From contig JBFYSV010000182.1 of the NCBI GenBank assembly GCA_041301185.1, positions 1-64,000 on the forward strand: DNA of 64,000 bases, in the 5' to 3' direction. Below are positions 34,801 through 43,432 of this stretch, piece after piece. The stretch comes from JAQBDA01 sp041301185 (GTDB lineage Bacteria > Chloroflexota > Anaerolineae > Anaerolineales > UBA4823). A program made the position numbers and the translations under genes. Under the pieces are notes generated by a model. That model saw only the letters and a list, made by a program, of their open reading frames with translations, was not told the origin of the DNA and did no database searches. Position 1 is the stretch's first letter; each line of letters opens with the position of its first letter.

Positions 34801-36559
34801 CGACTGCTTCGATGACGAAAGCCGTACCGGAGATACAGTCGCCGGCGGCGAAAACCCCCGGACGAGAGGTCGCCAGCGTATTGGGATTGATGGCGATCGT
34901 CTGGCGCTCGGTTAAACCGACATTGGCATCCTCCGGGATAAACGCCAGACCGGCGCGCTGCCCAACTGAGAAGATGACGGTATCACAGGGAATGACATGG
35001 TTGGTGTTTGGGATCTTCTCTACTTGCAAGCGGCCGCGCTCATCGAAGCTGAAAGAGGCGACCTGCTGGCATTCGACACCGCCCACATGCCCCCAGGAGT
35101 CATCCAGGATGCGCTCAAACGTGCGGTCTGGATAGATCTTAACCCCTTCAGCTTCCGCAGCATCAACCTCCCAGACGTGGGCGGGCATCGCCGGGCGGCT
35201 TTCCAGGCAGGCGAGGTGAACCTCGCACCCCAGGCGCACCGCGGTCCGGGCGCAATCGACGGCAACGTTCCCGCCACCCAATACCAGCACGCGCTTGCCC
35301 AGGGCGGGTGTAGCACCATTGCTTACATCCTGGCTACTTGCGCCCTGAGCCTTAGCAGGTGAGTATTTACTCAGGCGGACGTCGCGCAGAAAGTGGGTGT
35401 TGACGATCACACCTTCCAGGTCTGCGCCGGGGATGGGCAGGCGGATGCCTTCATGGGCGCCAACCGCGATCAGCACGGCATCGAAGCCCTGCTCGAAGAC
35501 CTCATCCAGATTGTCTATGCGGTGATTGAGGCGCAGGTCCATCCCCAGGTCGATGATGTCCTGAACCTCGCGCTCGATGATTTCGGTCGGCAGGCGGTAC
35601 TCAGGCACGCCCAGGCGCAACATGCCGCCTGGTACAGGCATGGCTTCGAAGACAGTGACGCCGTAGCCTGCCCGGCGGATATCTTGGGCAGCGGTCAGCC
35701 CGCACGGGCCAGCGCCAATGATTGCCACTCGCTGTTCGGATAAAAGAGGCGTGGTCTCTACCGGCTGGCGAGTCTCGGCGTAGATTTTATCGGTTACAAA
35801 GCGCTTTAGCGCCCGGATGTTGATCGGCTCATCTACCAACCCGCGATTGCAGGCGGTCTCGCAGCGGTGATTGCAGATCCGCCCGCAGATGCCCGGGAAA
35901 GGGTTATCCATTTTGATGACCCGCATGGCATCCTGCCAGCGACCTTCCCGGATCAGAGCAATATAGCCCTGAGCGCGCTGCCCGCTCGGGCAGGCATCCC
36001 GGCAGGGAGCGATGCCGCGTTTTTCAATGGCATAGGCATTGGGGACTGCCTGCGGGTAAAGCTTATACACTGCCCGTCGTTGTGAAAGCCCTTCATTGAA
36101 CTTGTCGGGAATGATGACCGGGCAGACCTTGGCGCAATCGCCGCAGCCGATACACTTGCTGGTATCGATATAGCGCGGGTTGTGGCGCAGGTTCACGGTG
36201 AAGTTACCAGCCTGCCCGCGAATATCGAGCACCTCCGTATCGGTCATGAGCTGGATATTGGCGTGCTGCCCAACATCCACCAGCTTGGGCGAGATCGTGC
36301 ACATAGCGCAGTCGTTGGTGGGGAAGGTTTTGTCCAGCTGAGCCATTTTCCCCCCAATGGCTGACTGCACTTCTACCAGGTAGACTTTAAAGCCCTGGTC
36401 CGCCAGGTCCAGGCTGGACTGCATGCCGGCGATCCCGCCGCCTACCACCATCACAGAGCCGATCACATCTTTGGAGGATGGGGCGCGGTTCTTCGTGGGG
36501 TGCAGATCACCTGCACCTCCCGGACCGGGTATGGCTGTTCCTCCTGGCGAAACGGGCAT
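31823..36559 (-). CDS. Giant HdrA flavoprotein with inserted GltD-type module
   Basis: A 1578-residue protein. Residues 33-170 start an HdrA (FAD fold VVGGGIAGMQSS, cluster CIGCGDCAKVCP at 136-147). Residues about 180-605 are a GltD/NfnB-type module: a cluster region (CRDACPSG, CGRICNHRCETAC), FAD fold IIGAGPCGLTAA and NADPH fold VLVLGGGNVAVDCA. HdrA resumes at about 670 with CLACGVCSEC, CVGSRDQSHDYCSSVCC, and a second HdrA unit (CHCGSN at about 988, FAD fold LIVGGGAAGMNAAL) ends in two ferredoxin motifs (CVGCLTCVRICP, CHGCGSCVSECP). It could exchange electrons with NAD(P)H as well as ferredoxin. AGGAG site before the ATG. Confidence 0.85.
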   Translation of the reverse strand: MPVSPGGTAIPGPGGAGDLHPTKNRAPSSKDVIGSVMVVGGGIAGMQSSLDLADQGFKVYLVEVQSAIGGKMAQLDKTFPTNDCAMCTISPKLVDVGQHANIQLMTDTEVLDIRGQAGNFTVNLRHNPRYIDTSKCIGCGDCAKVCPVIIPDKFNEGLSQRRAVYKLYPQAVPNAYAIEKRGIAPCRDACPSGQRAQGYIALIREGRWQDAMRVIKMDNPFPGICGRICNHRCETACNRGLVDEPINIRALKRFVTDKIYAETRQPVETTPLLSEQRVAIIGAGPCGLTAAQDIRRAGYGVTVFEAMPVPGGMLRLGVPEYRLPTEIIEREVQDIIDLGMDLRLNHRIDNLDEVFEQGFDAVLIAVGAHEGIRLPIPGADLEGVIVNTHFLRDVRLSKYSPAKAQGASSQDVSNGATPALGKRVLVLGGGNVAVDCARTAVRLGCEVHLACLESRPAMPAHVWEVDAAEAEGVKIYPDRTFERILDDSWGHVGGVECQQVASFSFDERGRLQVEKIPNTNHVIPCDTVIFSVGQRAGLAFIPEDANVGLTERQTIAINPNTLATSRPGVFAAGDCISGTAFVIEAVDRGHTAAQSMIRYLRGEPLEPPPRPELPVVRLSQSEIDERRGRGEIHLQRRVPMPELAVEQRRDNFHEVEGGYDDASAQAEAARCLACGVCSECMSCVFACGVNAIDHNMIGETESVPVGAVILAPGYEVYNAHLSEEYGLGRYPNVVTSLQYERMLSASGPTRGWVQRPSDGAAPKRIAFLQCVGSRDQSHDYCSSVCCMYAAKEAIMTIEHARAHAHTGNGHGEVTCQVFFMDTRAFSKGYEEYYRRAEQKYGIQYTRCRLSDVKEDPQTGNLVVRYFAPYAGASEPVQAEFDLVVLSVGMEISPRVKQLGRSLGVELDDYGFCHTTLFDPLQTSRPGIYVAGPFREPKDIPETVIEASGAAASAARILAPARHSLARTQEYPPERDISAEETRIGVFVCHCGSNIGGYLDVPDVAEYARMLPGVVHAENNLYTCSQDTIVHIIEQVKALQLNRVVVASCTPVTHEPLFQDAIRQAGLNPHLFEMANIRNQCSWVHSSDWEAATIKAKALVRMAVGKAARLEPLAISQVAVNNAALIVGGGAAGMNAALALADQGFPVHMVEREACLGGNLRHLRYFLPGSNGGQELSPREYLAQITRKVVEHPLITVHLDSELVETHGFMGNFTSTLSNGVRSLQVQHGVTIIATGGVEYKGQEYCYGQDPRILTQLEFEQLLANPGLEVDAPQSVVMIQCVGPAENFCSRLCCTTALKNALKLKEINPQAEITILYRDIRTYGFKERLYTAARRAGVRFIQYEFSRKPQVELAPSNRVSPKRPVLQPGSEITVRVWEPVLSREITIQPDLLVLSTPIIPPEGTHQLASKLKLSVDLDSFFLEAHVKLRPVDFAADGVFMAGMAHYPKFLDESIAQALAAASRAATVLSQKTMLTNARVAQVDPQKCVGCLTCVRICPYNVPRISSEATGVGKIVGAAFIEPAVCHGCGSCVSECPAQAIQLMHYTDVQMLNKLDSLFEIEARSSGFIPVESLILGVAE

Positions 36560-36599
36560 GTTTTCTCCTGTTACAAAACCTCACCGGCTATGAAAGAGC

Positions 36600-37106
36600 T
36601 TATCCGCCCCTCCGTCCACGAAAAACGATCTCTTCATCTTCTTCGGGTGCAACTGGTTTAATTGTTGTATCTTTGCCGTTCAGCATTTTCAAGGGATTGG
36701 GACCAAGTTTGCGGATGCGCTCCGTCATGGTTTGGGCAGCCATTGCAAAGGCATTCCCCTGGCTGCCAGACATAAAGAACATATCCAGCCGCTCCCCACC
36801 CAGCCCTATTTCATCCAGGATTTCTTTGGCTCTTGCCAGTCGGGCCTGGCCGCGCTCGTTGCCGCGCACGTGATGGCAGTTGCCGATCGGGCAGGCGATG
36901 ACATACACGCCATCCGCGCCTTGCTCGAAAGCTTCCAATAGATAGCGGATATCGGTCTTGCCGGTGCAGGGCAGGCGCACAAACTTGACATTTGCCGGGT
37001 ACTGGATGTGCAGCCCGCCCGCGGTATCAGCAGCCATATAACCGCAATAGATGCAGTAAAAAGCGGTGATCTCAGGCTCGAAGGCTTTATCCATTACAGG
37101 AGACAT
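36600..37106 (-). CDS. MvhD-type hydrogenase/Hdr iron-sulfur subunit, Cys form
   Basis: A 168-residue MvhD with the cluster motifs FYCIYCGYMAAD, LPCTGKTD and GADGVYVIACPIGNCHHVRGN, and the ending KLGPNPLK. It is the Cys counterpart of the selenoprotein at 31347. The C-terminal tail is longer and mixed-charge. I chose the ATG at 37106, which has a GAGAAGGAG site and overlaps the upstream HdrA stop by 13 bp; an ATG-equivalent further up at 37130 is possible. It lies between the two HdrA genes. Confidence 0.87.
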   Translation of the reverse strand: MSPVMDKAFEPEITAFYCIYCGYMAADTAGGLHIQYPANVKFVRLPCTGKTDIRYLLEAFEQGADGVYVIACPIGNCHHVRGNERGQARLARAKEILDEIGLGGERLDMFFMSGSQGNAFAMAAQTMTERIRKLGPNPLKMLNGKDTTIKPVAPEEDEEIVFRGRRGG

Positions 37107-40100
37107 AGCTTCTCCTTCTCCGGCAGCCAACTACCTAACCCGCCGATATGTTGCAGCATGATCTGCTCATCGGTATAGTTCACCAGTTGGATGGCGTTGG
37201 CGGGACACTCGCCTGTGCAGGTTCCGCAGCCCTGGCATTGGGCAGGGTCAATATAGGCTGCTCCGCCCAGTCTGCCGACCCCGGTTCGACCCTCTTGCTG
37301 GATCACCTGGGGAATGCCAAACGGGCAGGTACGGGTACAGGTCAGGCAGCCGACACATTTCGCCGGATCGACCTCCGCCACCACACCTCCCAGGTAGAGC
37401 GAATCTCCCTGCGAGAGCAGCGTGACGGCGCGAGCCGCGGCTGCCATGGCGTGGCTGATGCTCTCCTCGATGAACTTGGGGTAGTGGGCCATCCCTGCCA
37501 GGAAAATCCCCTCGCGCATGAAATCCATCGGTCGCAGCTTCATTTGCGCTTCGGTAAAGAATCCCTCGCTGGATAAGGGGACGCGCAGCAGGCGAGCGAG
37601 CTCGGCGGTTCCCTGTGCTGGGGAAATCGACATGCTCAGCGGAATCAGGTCGGCAGGCAGGTCCAGCCAGCGGTCCAAGGAAAGATCGCGCACTCTGACG
37701 GTCGCCTGATCACCTTGGGTGAGGATTTCGGGTGGTTCATCGGAGGTGTAACGGATAAAGATCACTCCCAGCTGGCGAGCCTGGTTATAGTATTCTTCCC
37801 GGAATCCGTAGGTGACGATGTTTTTATACAGGATGCTGACATTGCAGCGTGGATTAAAGAGCTTGAGGCGGATGGCGTTTTTGATGGTGTTGGTGCAGCA
37901 TACCCGCGAGCAGTAGTCCTTCTCGCCTTCAGGATGGATGCACTGGATCATCACCACGTTGCGCAAGGCGGCGATCTCGCCTGGGTTGTGGATGATTTTC
38001 TCTTCTAGCTCGCGCTGGGTGATCACGTGGGGGAGAGATAACCAGCGGTGCTCGTGACTCTCTCGCCCGCCAGTGGCGACAATCGTGACCCCGTGTTCGA
38101 TATGGAAGGTTTCGGTATGACCATCTGGATAGGTGGTGCGCAAGTCTGCCTGGAAGTTACCGACATGCCCGCTATGGCGGACCAGCTCGGTGCGGATCAG
38201 CGATTGGATGCGCGCGTGAGCCCGGGTTCGGTTGATCAGGTCGCGCCCCAGGCGGCGCGGGTTGTAGCCTTCGGCAACGTAATACATGTTCTGCAAATTG
38301 CCGCCCAGCACCTCGGATCGCTCAATCAGGTGGACGTTGTAACCGCTGTCGGCGATGACCAGGGCAGCGGTCATGCCTGCCAGCCCGCCGCCGATGACCA
38401 GCGCAGACGGCAGGCACTGGTGGCGCTGCTTACGCACTTCCTGGGCAAGGCTGACCCGGCCGATCGCCACGCGCAGCATCTCCTGTGCTTTGCGGTTGGC
38501 TAGCTCGGGCTGCCAGTGGTGCGAGCGGCTGCATTGGGATTGCAGGTTGACTAGCTCGACCAGGTAAGGGTTCAATCCGGCATAGCGGATAGTGCGCTGG
38601 AACAGGGAATCATGGGTGCGGTTACTGCAAGCCGCGATCACAACCCGGTTCAAATCCATCTCGCCGATGCGCTCTTGGATGTGCTCAAGCACCTCTGGGA
38701 AGCAGGCAAACTCAACCACTTCCGATAAGACCACGCCGGGCATGCCGGCAGACTGGCGAGCCAGCTCAGGGATATCGATCACTTCTCCAATTGTCCCACC
38801 GCACGAGCAGGTGAAAACTCCCACCCGCAATGGCTGCCCGCTGACGCTCTTTTCGGGGGGCAGATCGTTAGCCGAGAGGAAAGGCCACTCACGGGTATAG
38901 GGGTAGGTGTTCAGGCGATCGTTGAGCAGGCGCATCACCTCGGCCGCCGCCCCGCTGGCATCCAGAATGGTCTCAGAGATCTCTTTGGGGGATGAGAAAG
39001 CGCCACACACAAACACACCGGAATGGGAAGTCTGCAATGGCGTGAACTTATCCGTCTTGCAGAACCCATATTCATTCAGCTCCAGGTCGAGCAGACGGGT
39101 GAAATGGCGCGCCGAGTCAGGCGGCTCCAGGCCAGTCGCCAGCACAACCATATCGAAGTGCTCCTGGCGCGGGTGCCCATTTGGATCGGCATAGTGCAAG
39201 ATTAGCTCATGCGTGGTTGGATCTTCGCTGATCGCCGACACCCGGCAGCGCAAGTAGTGGATGCCATGTTGCTGGCGCGCCCGGTCGAAGTAGGAGCTGT
39301 ATTCTTTGTTGAAGGCGCGCTCGTCCATGATGAAGATACTGCAATTAGCCTTCTCGCCGAGGCGTTGTTTAGCCAGGATGGCTTCTTTGGTGGCATACAT
39401 GCAGCAGATGGATGAGCAATAGGTGTTCTGCTGGTCGCGCGAGCCAATGCACTGCAACCAGGCAATGGATTGGGGCGCCTGCTGGTTAGAAGGTCTGCGC
39501 ACGACCCCTTCGGTCGGACCGGAGCGGCTTGCCAGGCGCTCGTACTCCATAGCGCTCAAGACATCCGGGTAACGCCCGTAACCCAGCTCGTCAAGGCGGC
39601 GCGGGTCGTAGGTCTGGAAGCCTAACGCCAGGATGATCGCGCCGACTTCGACTGACATCAGGCGCGGCGGTTCATCCAGGTGGATGGCGTGGCTGGGGCA
39701 CACCTCGACACAGCGCCCGCAATTCTCACAGTAGGGGCCTTTATCAATCACATACACATCCGGCGCAGCCCGCGCTGCTACCTTATACGCCGCTTTGCGG
39801 GTTGCCATGCCTTGCTGGTAGCTATCCGGCAGCTCCACCGGGCAGACTTCAGCGCAGTAGCCGCAGTTGATACAGCGCGCCGGATCGACATAGCTTGGCT
39901 CCTGGCGCAGCGATACGGTGAAATCACCCGCTTGCCCGGCGACATCCATCACGTGGGTGTTGGTCAGGATCTCGATATTGGGATGCTGGTTCTGCTGGAT
40001 ATAAGCCGGGGAAATAGACGGCCGGGTGCAGCCGTAGCCGTGATCCGGGGTGCCGCGACACAGGACGCAGTCATGTTGGGGAAACATAAAGCCGAGCTGC

Positions 40101-40258
40101 GCCACCCGGCCTCCCAGGCAGGGGGTGTGCTCGACCAGGTAGACTTTCAACCCAGAATCGGCTAGGTCCAGGGCGGCGCGCATCCCGCCAATGCCACCGC
40201 CAACGACCAGGGCTGCTGCAGATTTTGGTTGAAGACCGGTTATGCTGATTGGCTGCAT
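37094..40258 (-). CDS. Tandem HdrA flavoprotein
   Basis: A 1054-residue HdrA with two units. Unit one: FAD fold VVGGGIGGMRAAL near the N-terminus, clusters CINCGYCAEVCP and CENCGRCVEVCP, and CIGSRDQQNTYCSSICC. Unit two: VFTCSCGG, FAD fold VIGGGLAGMTAAL, CIHPEGEKDYCSRVCC, and two C-terminal ferredoxin motifs (CVGCLTCTRTCP, CQGCGTCTGECP). HdrA is the bifurcating flavin subunit. It lacks the GltD-type insert of the next HdrA. The ATG at 40258 follows a leader of about 160 nt from the promoter at 40426-40454; an upstream in-frame start at 40309 is less likely. Confidence 0.87.
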   Translation of the reverse strand: MQPISITGLQPKSAAALVVGGGIGGMRAALDLADSGLKVYLVEHTPCLGGRVAQLGFMFPQHDCVLCRGTPDHGYGCTRPSISPAYIQQNQHPNIEILTNTHVMDVAGQAGDFTVSLRQEPSYVDPARCINCGYCAEVCPVELPDSYQQGMATRKAAYKVAARAAPDVYVIDKGPYCENCGRCVEVCPSHAIHLDEPPRLMSVEVGAIILALGFQTYDPRRLDELGYGRYPDVLSAMEYERLASRSGPTEGVVRRPSNQQAPQSIAWLQCIGSRDQQNTYCSSICCMYATKEAILAKQRLGEKANCSIFIMDERAFNKEYSSYFDRARQQHGIHYLRCRVSAISEDPTTHELILHYADPNGHPRQEHFDMVVLATGLEPPDSARHFTRLLDLELNEYGFCKTDKFTPLQTSHSGVFVCGAFSSPKEISETILDASGAAAEVMRLLNDRLNTYPYTREWPFLSANDLPPEKSVSGQPLRVGVFTCSCGGTIGEVIDIPELARQSAGMPGVVLSEVVEFACFPEVLEHIQERIGEMDLNRVVIAACSNRTHDSLFQRTIRYAGLNPYLVELVNLQSQCSRSHHWQPELANRKAQEMLRVAIGRVSLAQEVRKQRHQCLPSALVIGGGLAGMTAALVIADSGYNVHLIERSEVLGGNLQNMYYVAEGYNPRRLGRDLINRTRAHARIQSLIRTELVRHSGHVGNFQADLRTTYPDGHTETFHIEHGVTIVATGGRESHEHRWLSLPHVITQRELEEKIIHNPGEIAALRNVVMIQCIHPEGEKDYCSRVCCTNTIKNAIRLKLFNPRCNVSILYKNIVTYGFREEYYNQARQLGVIFIRYTSDEPPEILTQGDQATVRVRDLSLDRWLDLPADLIPLSMSISPAQGTAELARLLRVPLSSEGFFTEAQMKLRPMDFMREGIFLAGMAHYPKFIEESISHAMAAAARAVTLLSQGDSLYLGGVVAEVDPAKCVGCLTCTRTCPFGIPQVIQQEGRTGVGRLGGAAYIDPAQCQGCGTCTGECPANAIQLVNYTDEQIMLQHIGGLGSWLPEKEKLCLL

Positions 40259-40292
40259 ACTCGTTTTCCCAGGTAAATGAATCAAGCGCAAA

Positions 40293-40323
40293 CCGCCCTC
40301 CCTGCTCAATGCAGAAAGGGCGG
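40293..40323 (-). other. Hairpin in the leader of the HdrA operon
   Basis: CCGCCCT (40293-40299) pairs with AGGGCGG (40317-40323), with an inner CTGC/GCAG stem (40302-40305, 40311-40314). It lies about 35-65 nt before the HdrA start codon within the predicted leader. No T-run follows, so it is not an ordinary terminator; a regulatory or RNA-stability role is possible. Confidence 0.5.
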
Positions 40324-40425
40324 CGGCTGCGATGAAATTGCGAAGAAGCCCCCTCTATTAATCGGGTGGCTTGTTGCTATTCTGACTCGGATGGGTACCG
40401 GTCAATCATACGTTGTTATGTGATT

Positions 40426-40454
40426 ATTGTAGCAAAGGCATACCGGGGTGTCAA
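40426..40454 (-). promoter_or_regulatory. Sigma-70-type promoter of the HdrA/Met operon
   Basis: On the minus strand a perfect TTGACA (40454-40449) and TACAAT (40431-40426) are spaced 17 bp. Transcription would start near 40419 and run through the hdrA, mvhD, metV, metF and hdrCB genes. The region 40310-40533 has no coding sequence. Confidence 0.75.
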
Positions 40455-40477
40455 CACGAACATATTCATACAATTTG

Positions 40478-40493
40478 TGTGATATTAGTCATA
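40478..40493. promoter_or_regulatory. CRP/FNR-family-like operator
   Basis: TGTGATATTAGTCATA fits the TGTGA-N6-TCACA consensus with one mismatch. Its centre lies about 66 bp upstream of the predicted start at 40419, a usual place for a class I activator. No CRP/FNR gene is in the window, so this is a suggestion only. Confidence 0.35.
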
Positions 40494-40533
40494 TGTTAAG
40501 TAGATCAACCCCAATGGTGAGTGTTTGAGAAAA

Positions 40534-42696
40534 TCAATGACGACCGCGAGACAGTATCGCCTCCGGGCGAGCCAGCTCGCTACCGGCGGCTGGCTCAATC
40601 TTCACCGCACAGGCTTTGTATTCGGGAATCTTGGCCTGCGGGTCGAGGGCGTCGATGGTCAGCAAGTTGGCGGCGGCTTCGGCAAAATGGAAGGGGATGA
40701 AGACTGCCCCCGCCGAGGTTTTGTCAGTGACGGTGGCGCGCAGCACGATGCTCCCCCGCCGGGAGGAGACCCGCACCGCCTGCCCATTGGTAATTCCAGC
40801 CAGGGTCGCGTCGGGTGGGCTGATTTCGACCCGCGCTTCGGGGTATAGCTCGTCCAGCTTGGAATGGCGGGTCATCGTGCCGCCGTGCCAGTGCTCCAGC
40901 ACCCGCCCGGTGACCAGGATGAAGGGATACTCGTCATCCGGCTGTTCGACCACCGGCACATACTCCAGCGGGTGGAACTTGCCCCTCCCGCTGGGGAAGG
41001 TCTCGGCGAACAGGAAAGGCGTGCCGGGGTGTGCCTCGTCCCAGACCGGCACCTGCAAGCCGACCTTATCAATCCGCTCGTAAGTCACCCCGGCGTAATC
41101 CGGGACGACGCTGCCCATCTCCGCCAGGATCTCCGCCGGGTGGCTGTAATCCCAGTTACCCTTGTTGGGGCGTCCCAGGCGGGCCTCGATGCGCCGCGCA
41201 AGGTCGCACAGGATCTGCCAGTCGGGGCGCGATCCGCCGCGCGGGGCGATCGCCTGGCGGACACGCTGCACGCGCCGGTCGGTGTTGGTGAAAGTGCCGT
41301 CTTTCTCCGCCCAGGAGGTGGCCGGCAAGAAGACATCCGCGAAGGCCCCCGATTCGTTAATGAACAGGTCCTGGGCGACGATGAACTCCAACTGCTGCAT
41401 GTGGTGGCGGGTCAGGTTCAGGTTGGGCTCGGACATCATTGGGTTCTCGCCCATGATGTACAGTGAGCGCACGCCGCCCGGGTGGGCATTGGATAGAATC
41501 TCGGTGGTGGTCAGGCCGCGCTTTTGATTCAGCCCGCCCGGCTCAATGTTCCAGGCGGTCTCCCATTTGGCGGCGTTCTGCGGATCGTCCACCGGCATAT
41601 AGCCGGGGTAATGGTAGGGCATGCAGCCCATATCCGAAGTACCCTGAACGTTGTTCTGCCCTCGGAGTGGATTGAGACCGGTGCCCTGCCGCCCGATGTG
41701 CCCGGTGAGGAACGCCAGGTGGATCAGCGAAAGGGCGCTGGCGGTGCCGTGCGAGAGCTGCGAGATGCCCATGCCCCAGTAGATCGCTCCCCGTTCGGCG
41801 GTGGCATACATGCGCGCCGCCTGGATGATCAGCTCCCGGTCCACGCCGGAGACGCTCTCGGCGTACTCGGGGGTGAATTTCTCCACCGAGCGGGCGAAAT
41901 CCGCGTAACCCTCAGTACGCTGGTCCACGAACTCCTGGTTAACCAACCCTTCTTTGATAATGACGTGCGCCATGGCAGTAAAGACGGGCACGTTGGTGCC
42001 TGGCTTGAGCGGCAGCCACAGCTCGGCGAGGTCGCACAGCTCCATGCGCCGCGGGTCAATGACGATCATCTTGGCGCCGTATTGCTCGACAGCTGCTTTC
42101 ATCTGCAGGGCGATGATGGGGTGGTTTTCGGTGGTGTTTGAGCCGGTGACGATGAAGCAATCGTTATGGATCACTTCGGCAGCGGTGTTGCTCATCGCCG
42201 ACGAAGCGATCGCCTGTTGCAGCGCCACCACCGAGCCGGCATGGCATAAGCGGGTGCAGTGATCGACGTTGTTGGTGCGGAACAAAGATCGGTACATTTT
42301 CTGCAGCAGGTAGTTGTCTTCGTTGGTCGCCTTGGCACAGCAGTACACCGCCATCGCCTGGGGACCATCCCGGCGGTAGATCTCCACCAACCGGTCGGTG
42401 ATACTATCCAGCGCTTCGTCCCAACTGGCTTCGCGCCATTCGGATAAATCAAATGCCTGGGTGCGCTGCCCTGGGGTTTGGGGTGTTTTGCGGATCAGTG
42501 GGGTCGTTACCCTTTTGGGATGGTAAATGAAATCGTAACCAAAGCGCCCCTTGACGCACAGGTTGCCCTGGTTGACCACGCTATTGAAGGGCGATGTGAC
42601 CTTGTAGATATAGTCATCCTTGACGTGCAGCTCCAGGTTGCAGCCCACGCCGCAATACGGGCAGGTGGTGGGGGTGATCTGGTCGGGAGTGATCAT
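40534..42696 (-). CDS. fdhA: Formate dehydrogenase catalytic subunit (Mo/W, Cys form)
   Basis: A 720-residue molybdopterin oxidoreductase. A [4Fe-4S] site is formed by C12, C15, C19 and C47; the catalytic residue in [13 protein letters not shown] is C151 followed by H152, so this is the cysteine form and not the selenocysteine form. The C-terminal molydop-binding domain is complete. It interconverts formate and CO2. It overlaps the upstream ferredoxin-type gene by four bases and follows a NuoEF fusion, which indicates an NAD(H)-linked cytosolic enzyme. Confidence 0.88.
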   Translation of the reverse strand: MITPDQITPTTCPYCGVGCNLELHVKDDYIYKVTSPFNSVVNQGNLCVKGRFGYDFIYHPKRVTTPLIRKTPQTPGQRTQAFDLSEWREASWDEALDSITDRLVEIYRRDGPQAMAVYCCAKATNEDNYLLQKMYRSLFRTNNVDHCTRLCHAGSVVALQQAIASSAMSNTAAEVIHNDCFIVTGSNTTENHPIIALQMKAAVEQYGAKMIVIDPRRMELCDLAELWLPLKPGTNVPVFTAMAHVIIKEGLVNQEFVDQRTEGYADFARSVEKFTPEYAESVSGVDRELIIQAARMYATAERGAIYWGMGISQLSHGTASALSLIHLAFLTGHIGRQGTGLNPLRGQNNVQGTSDMGCMPYHYPGYMPVDDPQNAAKWETAWNIEPGGLNQKRGLTTTEILSNAHPGGVRSLYIMGENPMMSEPNLNLTRHHMQQLEFIVAQDLFINESGAFADVFLPATSWAEKDGTFTNTDRRVQRVRQAIAPRGGSRPDWQILCDLARRIEARLGRPNKGNWDYSHPAEILAEMGSVVPDYAGVTYERIDKVGLQVPVWDEAHPGTPFLFAETFPSGRGKFHPLEYVPVVEQPDDEYPFILVTGRVLEHWHGGTMTRHSKLDELYPEARVEISPPDATLAGITNGQAVRVSSRRGSIVLRATVTDKTSAGAVFIPFHFAEAAANLLTIDALDPQAKIPEYKACAVKIEPAAGSELARPEAILSRGRH

Positions 42697-43382
42697 GGTC
42701 GCCGCCTCGTCTTTCTGGATGCCTGCATCACTTCAGCCGGAGTATGACCTTGTTCGAGCAGCCACTCGCGGCGGGGTTTTAGCGCCCCGCTCGGGCAAAC
42801 GCCCACGCACTGCCCGCAGAAGACGCAGGTAGTCTCGGGCATAGATTTGTCGAAGAAAGTACCGATCTGGGTTTCGAAGCCGCGCCCGGTGAAGTTAATC
42901 GCAAAGGTGTACTGGGCATCCTCGGCGCATACCTGCACGCAGCGCCAGCACAGCACGCACTTGGCGTAATCGCGAACGTACATTGGGTTGTCGTCGATGA
43001 CGGGCGGGTCACGCCGCTCAGCGCCGGGAAAGCGTTGCGGGTCAGAATTGTACTCGGCGAGCATGGCGAGGATCTCGGGCGAGTCGGAAAGATCGACTGT
43101 GGAAGCCAGCATTTCGAAGATCGTTCGCCGGCTGCGCTCGACGCGCTCGGAACGAGTCCAGACTTTCATACCCTCACTAACTTTTGCGACGCAGGCAGCT
43201 GCCAGGACGCGGGCGCCATCGATTTCTACCACGCAGGTGCGGCAGACGGCATTGGCGGTGGTGGCTTCGTGATAGCATACGGTGGGGATGTTGATGCCTG
43301 CCAGGTGGGCAGCTTGCAGGATGGTCGTCCCCAGGGGAACGCTGACGGTCTGCCCGTCGATCGAGATCGTAATTTCATTCAT
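42693..43382 (-). CDS. NuoG-like iron-sulfur subunit of the formate dehydrogenase
   Basis: A 229-residue electron-transfer subunit. It has an N-terminal [2Fe-2S] ferredoxin (C36, C47, C50, C64), the NuoG-type linker, and two C-terminal [4Fe-4S] motifs ([11 protein letters not shown] and [12 protein letters not shown]). This equals the N-terminal half of NuoG and links the NADH-oxidising NuoEF to FdhA. I use the ATG at 43382; the frame also opens at a TTG at 43391. ATGA overlap with fdhA. Confidence 0.86.
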   Translation of the reverse strand: MNEITISIDGQTVSVPLGTTILQAAHLAGINIPTVCYHEATTANAVCRTCVVEIDGARVLAAACVAKVSEGMKVWTRSERVERSRRTIFEMLASTVDLSDSPEILAMLAEYNSDPQRFPGAERRDPPVIDDNPMYVRDYAKCVLCWRCVQVCAEDAQYTFAINFTGRGFETQIGTFFDKSMPETTCVFCGQCVGVCPSGALKPRREWLLEQGHTPAEVMQASRKTRRRP

Positions 43383-43432
43383 ACAGGTCAAATATCCATA
43401 AGAGTGATTGGAGCGAGCACGAGGATGGGATT

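Noticed and set aside
40534..42696. Selenocysteine in the formate dehydrogenase
   Set aside because: The catalytic position is an ordinary Cys codon (C151) and the frame has no internal stop.
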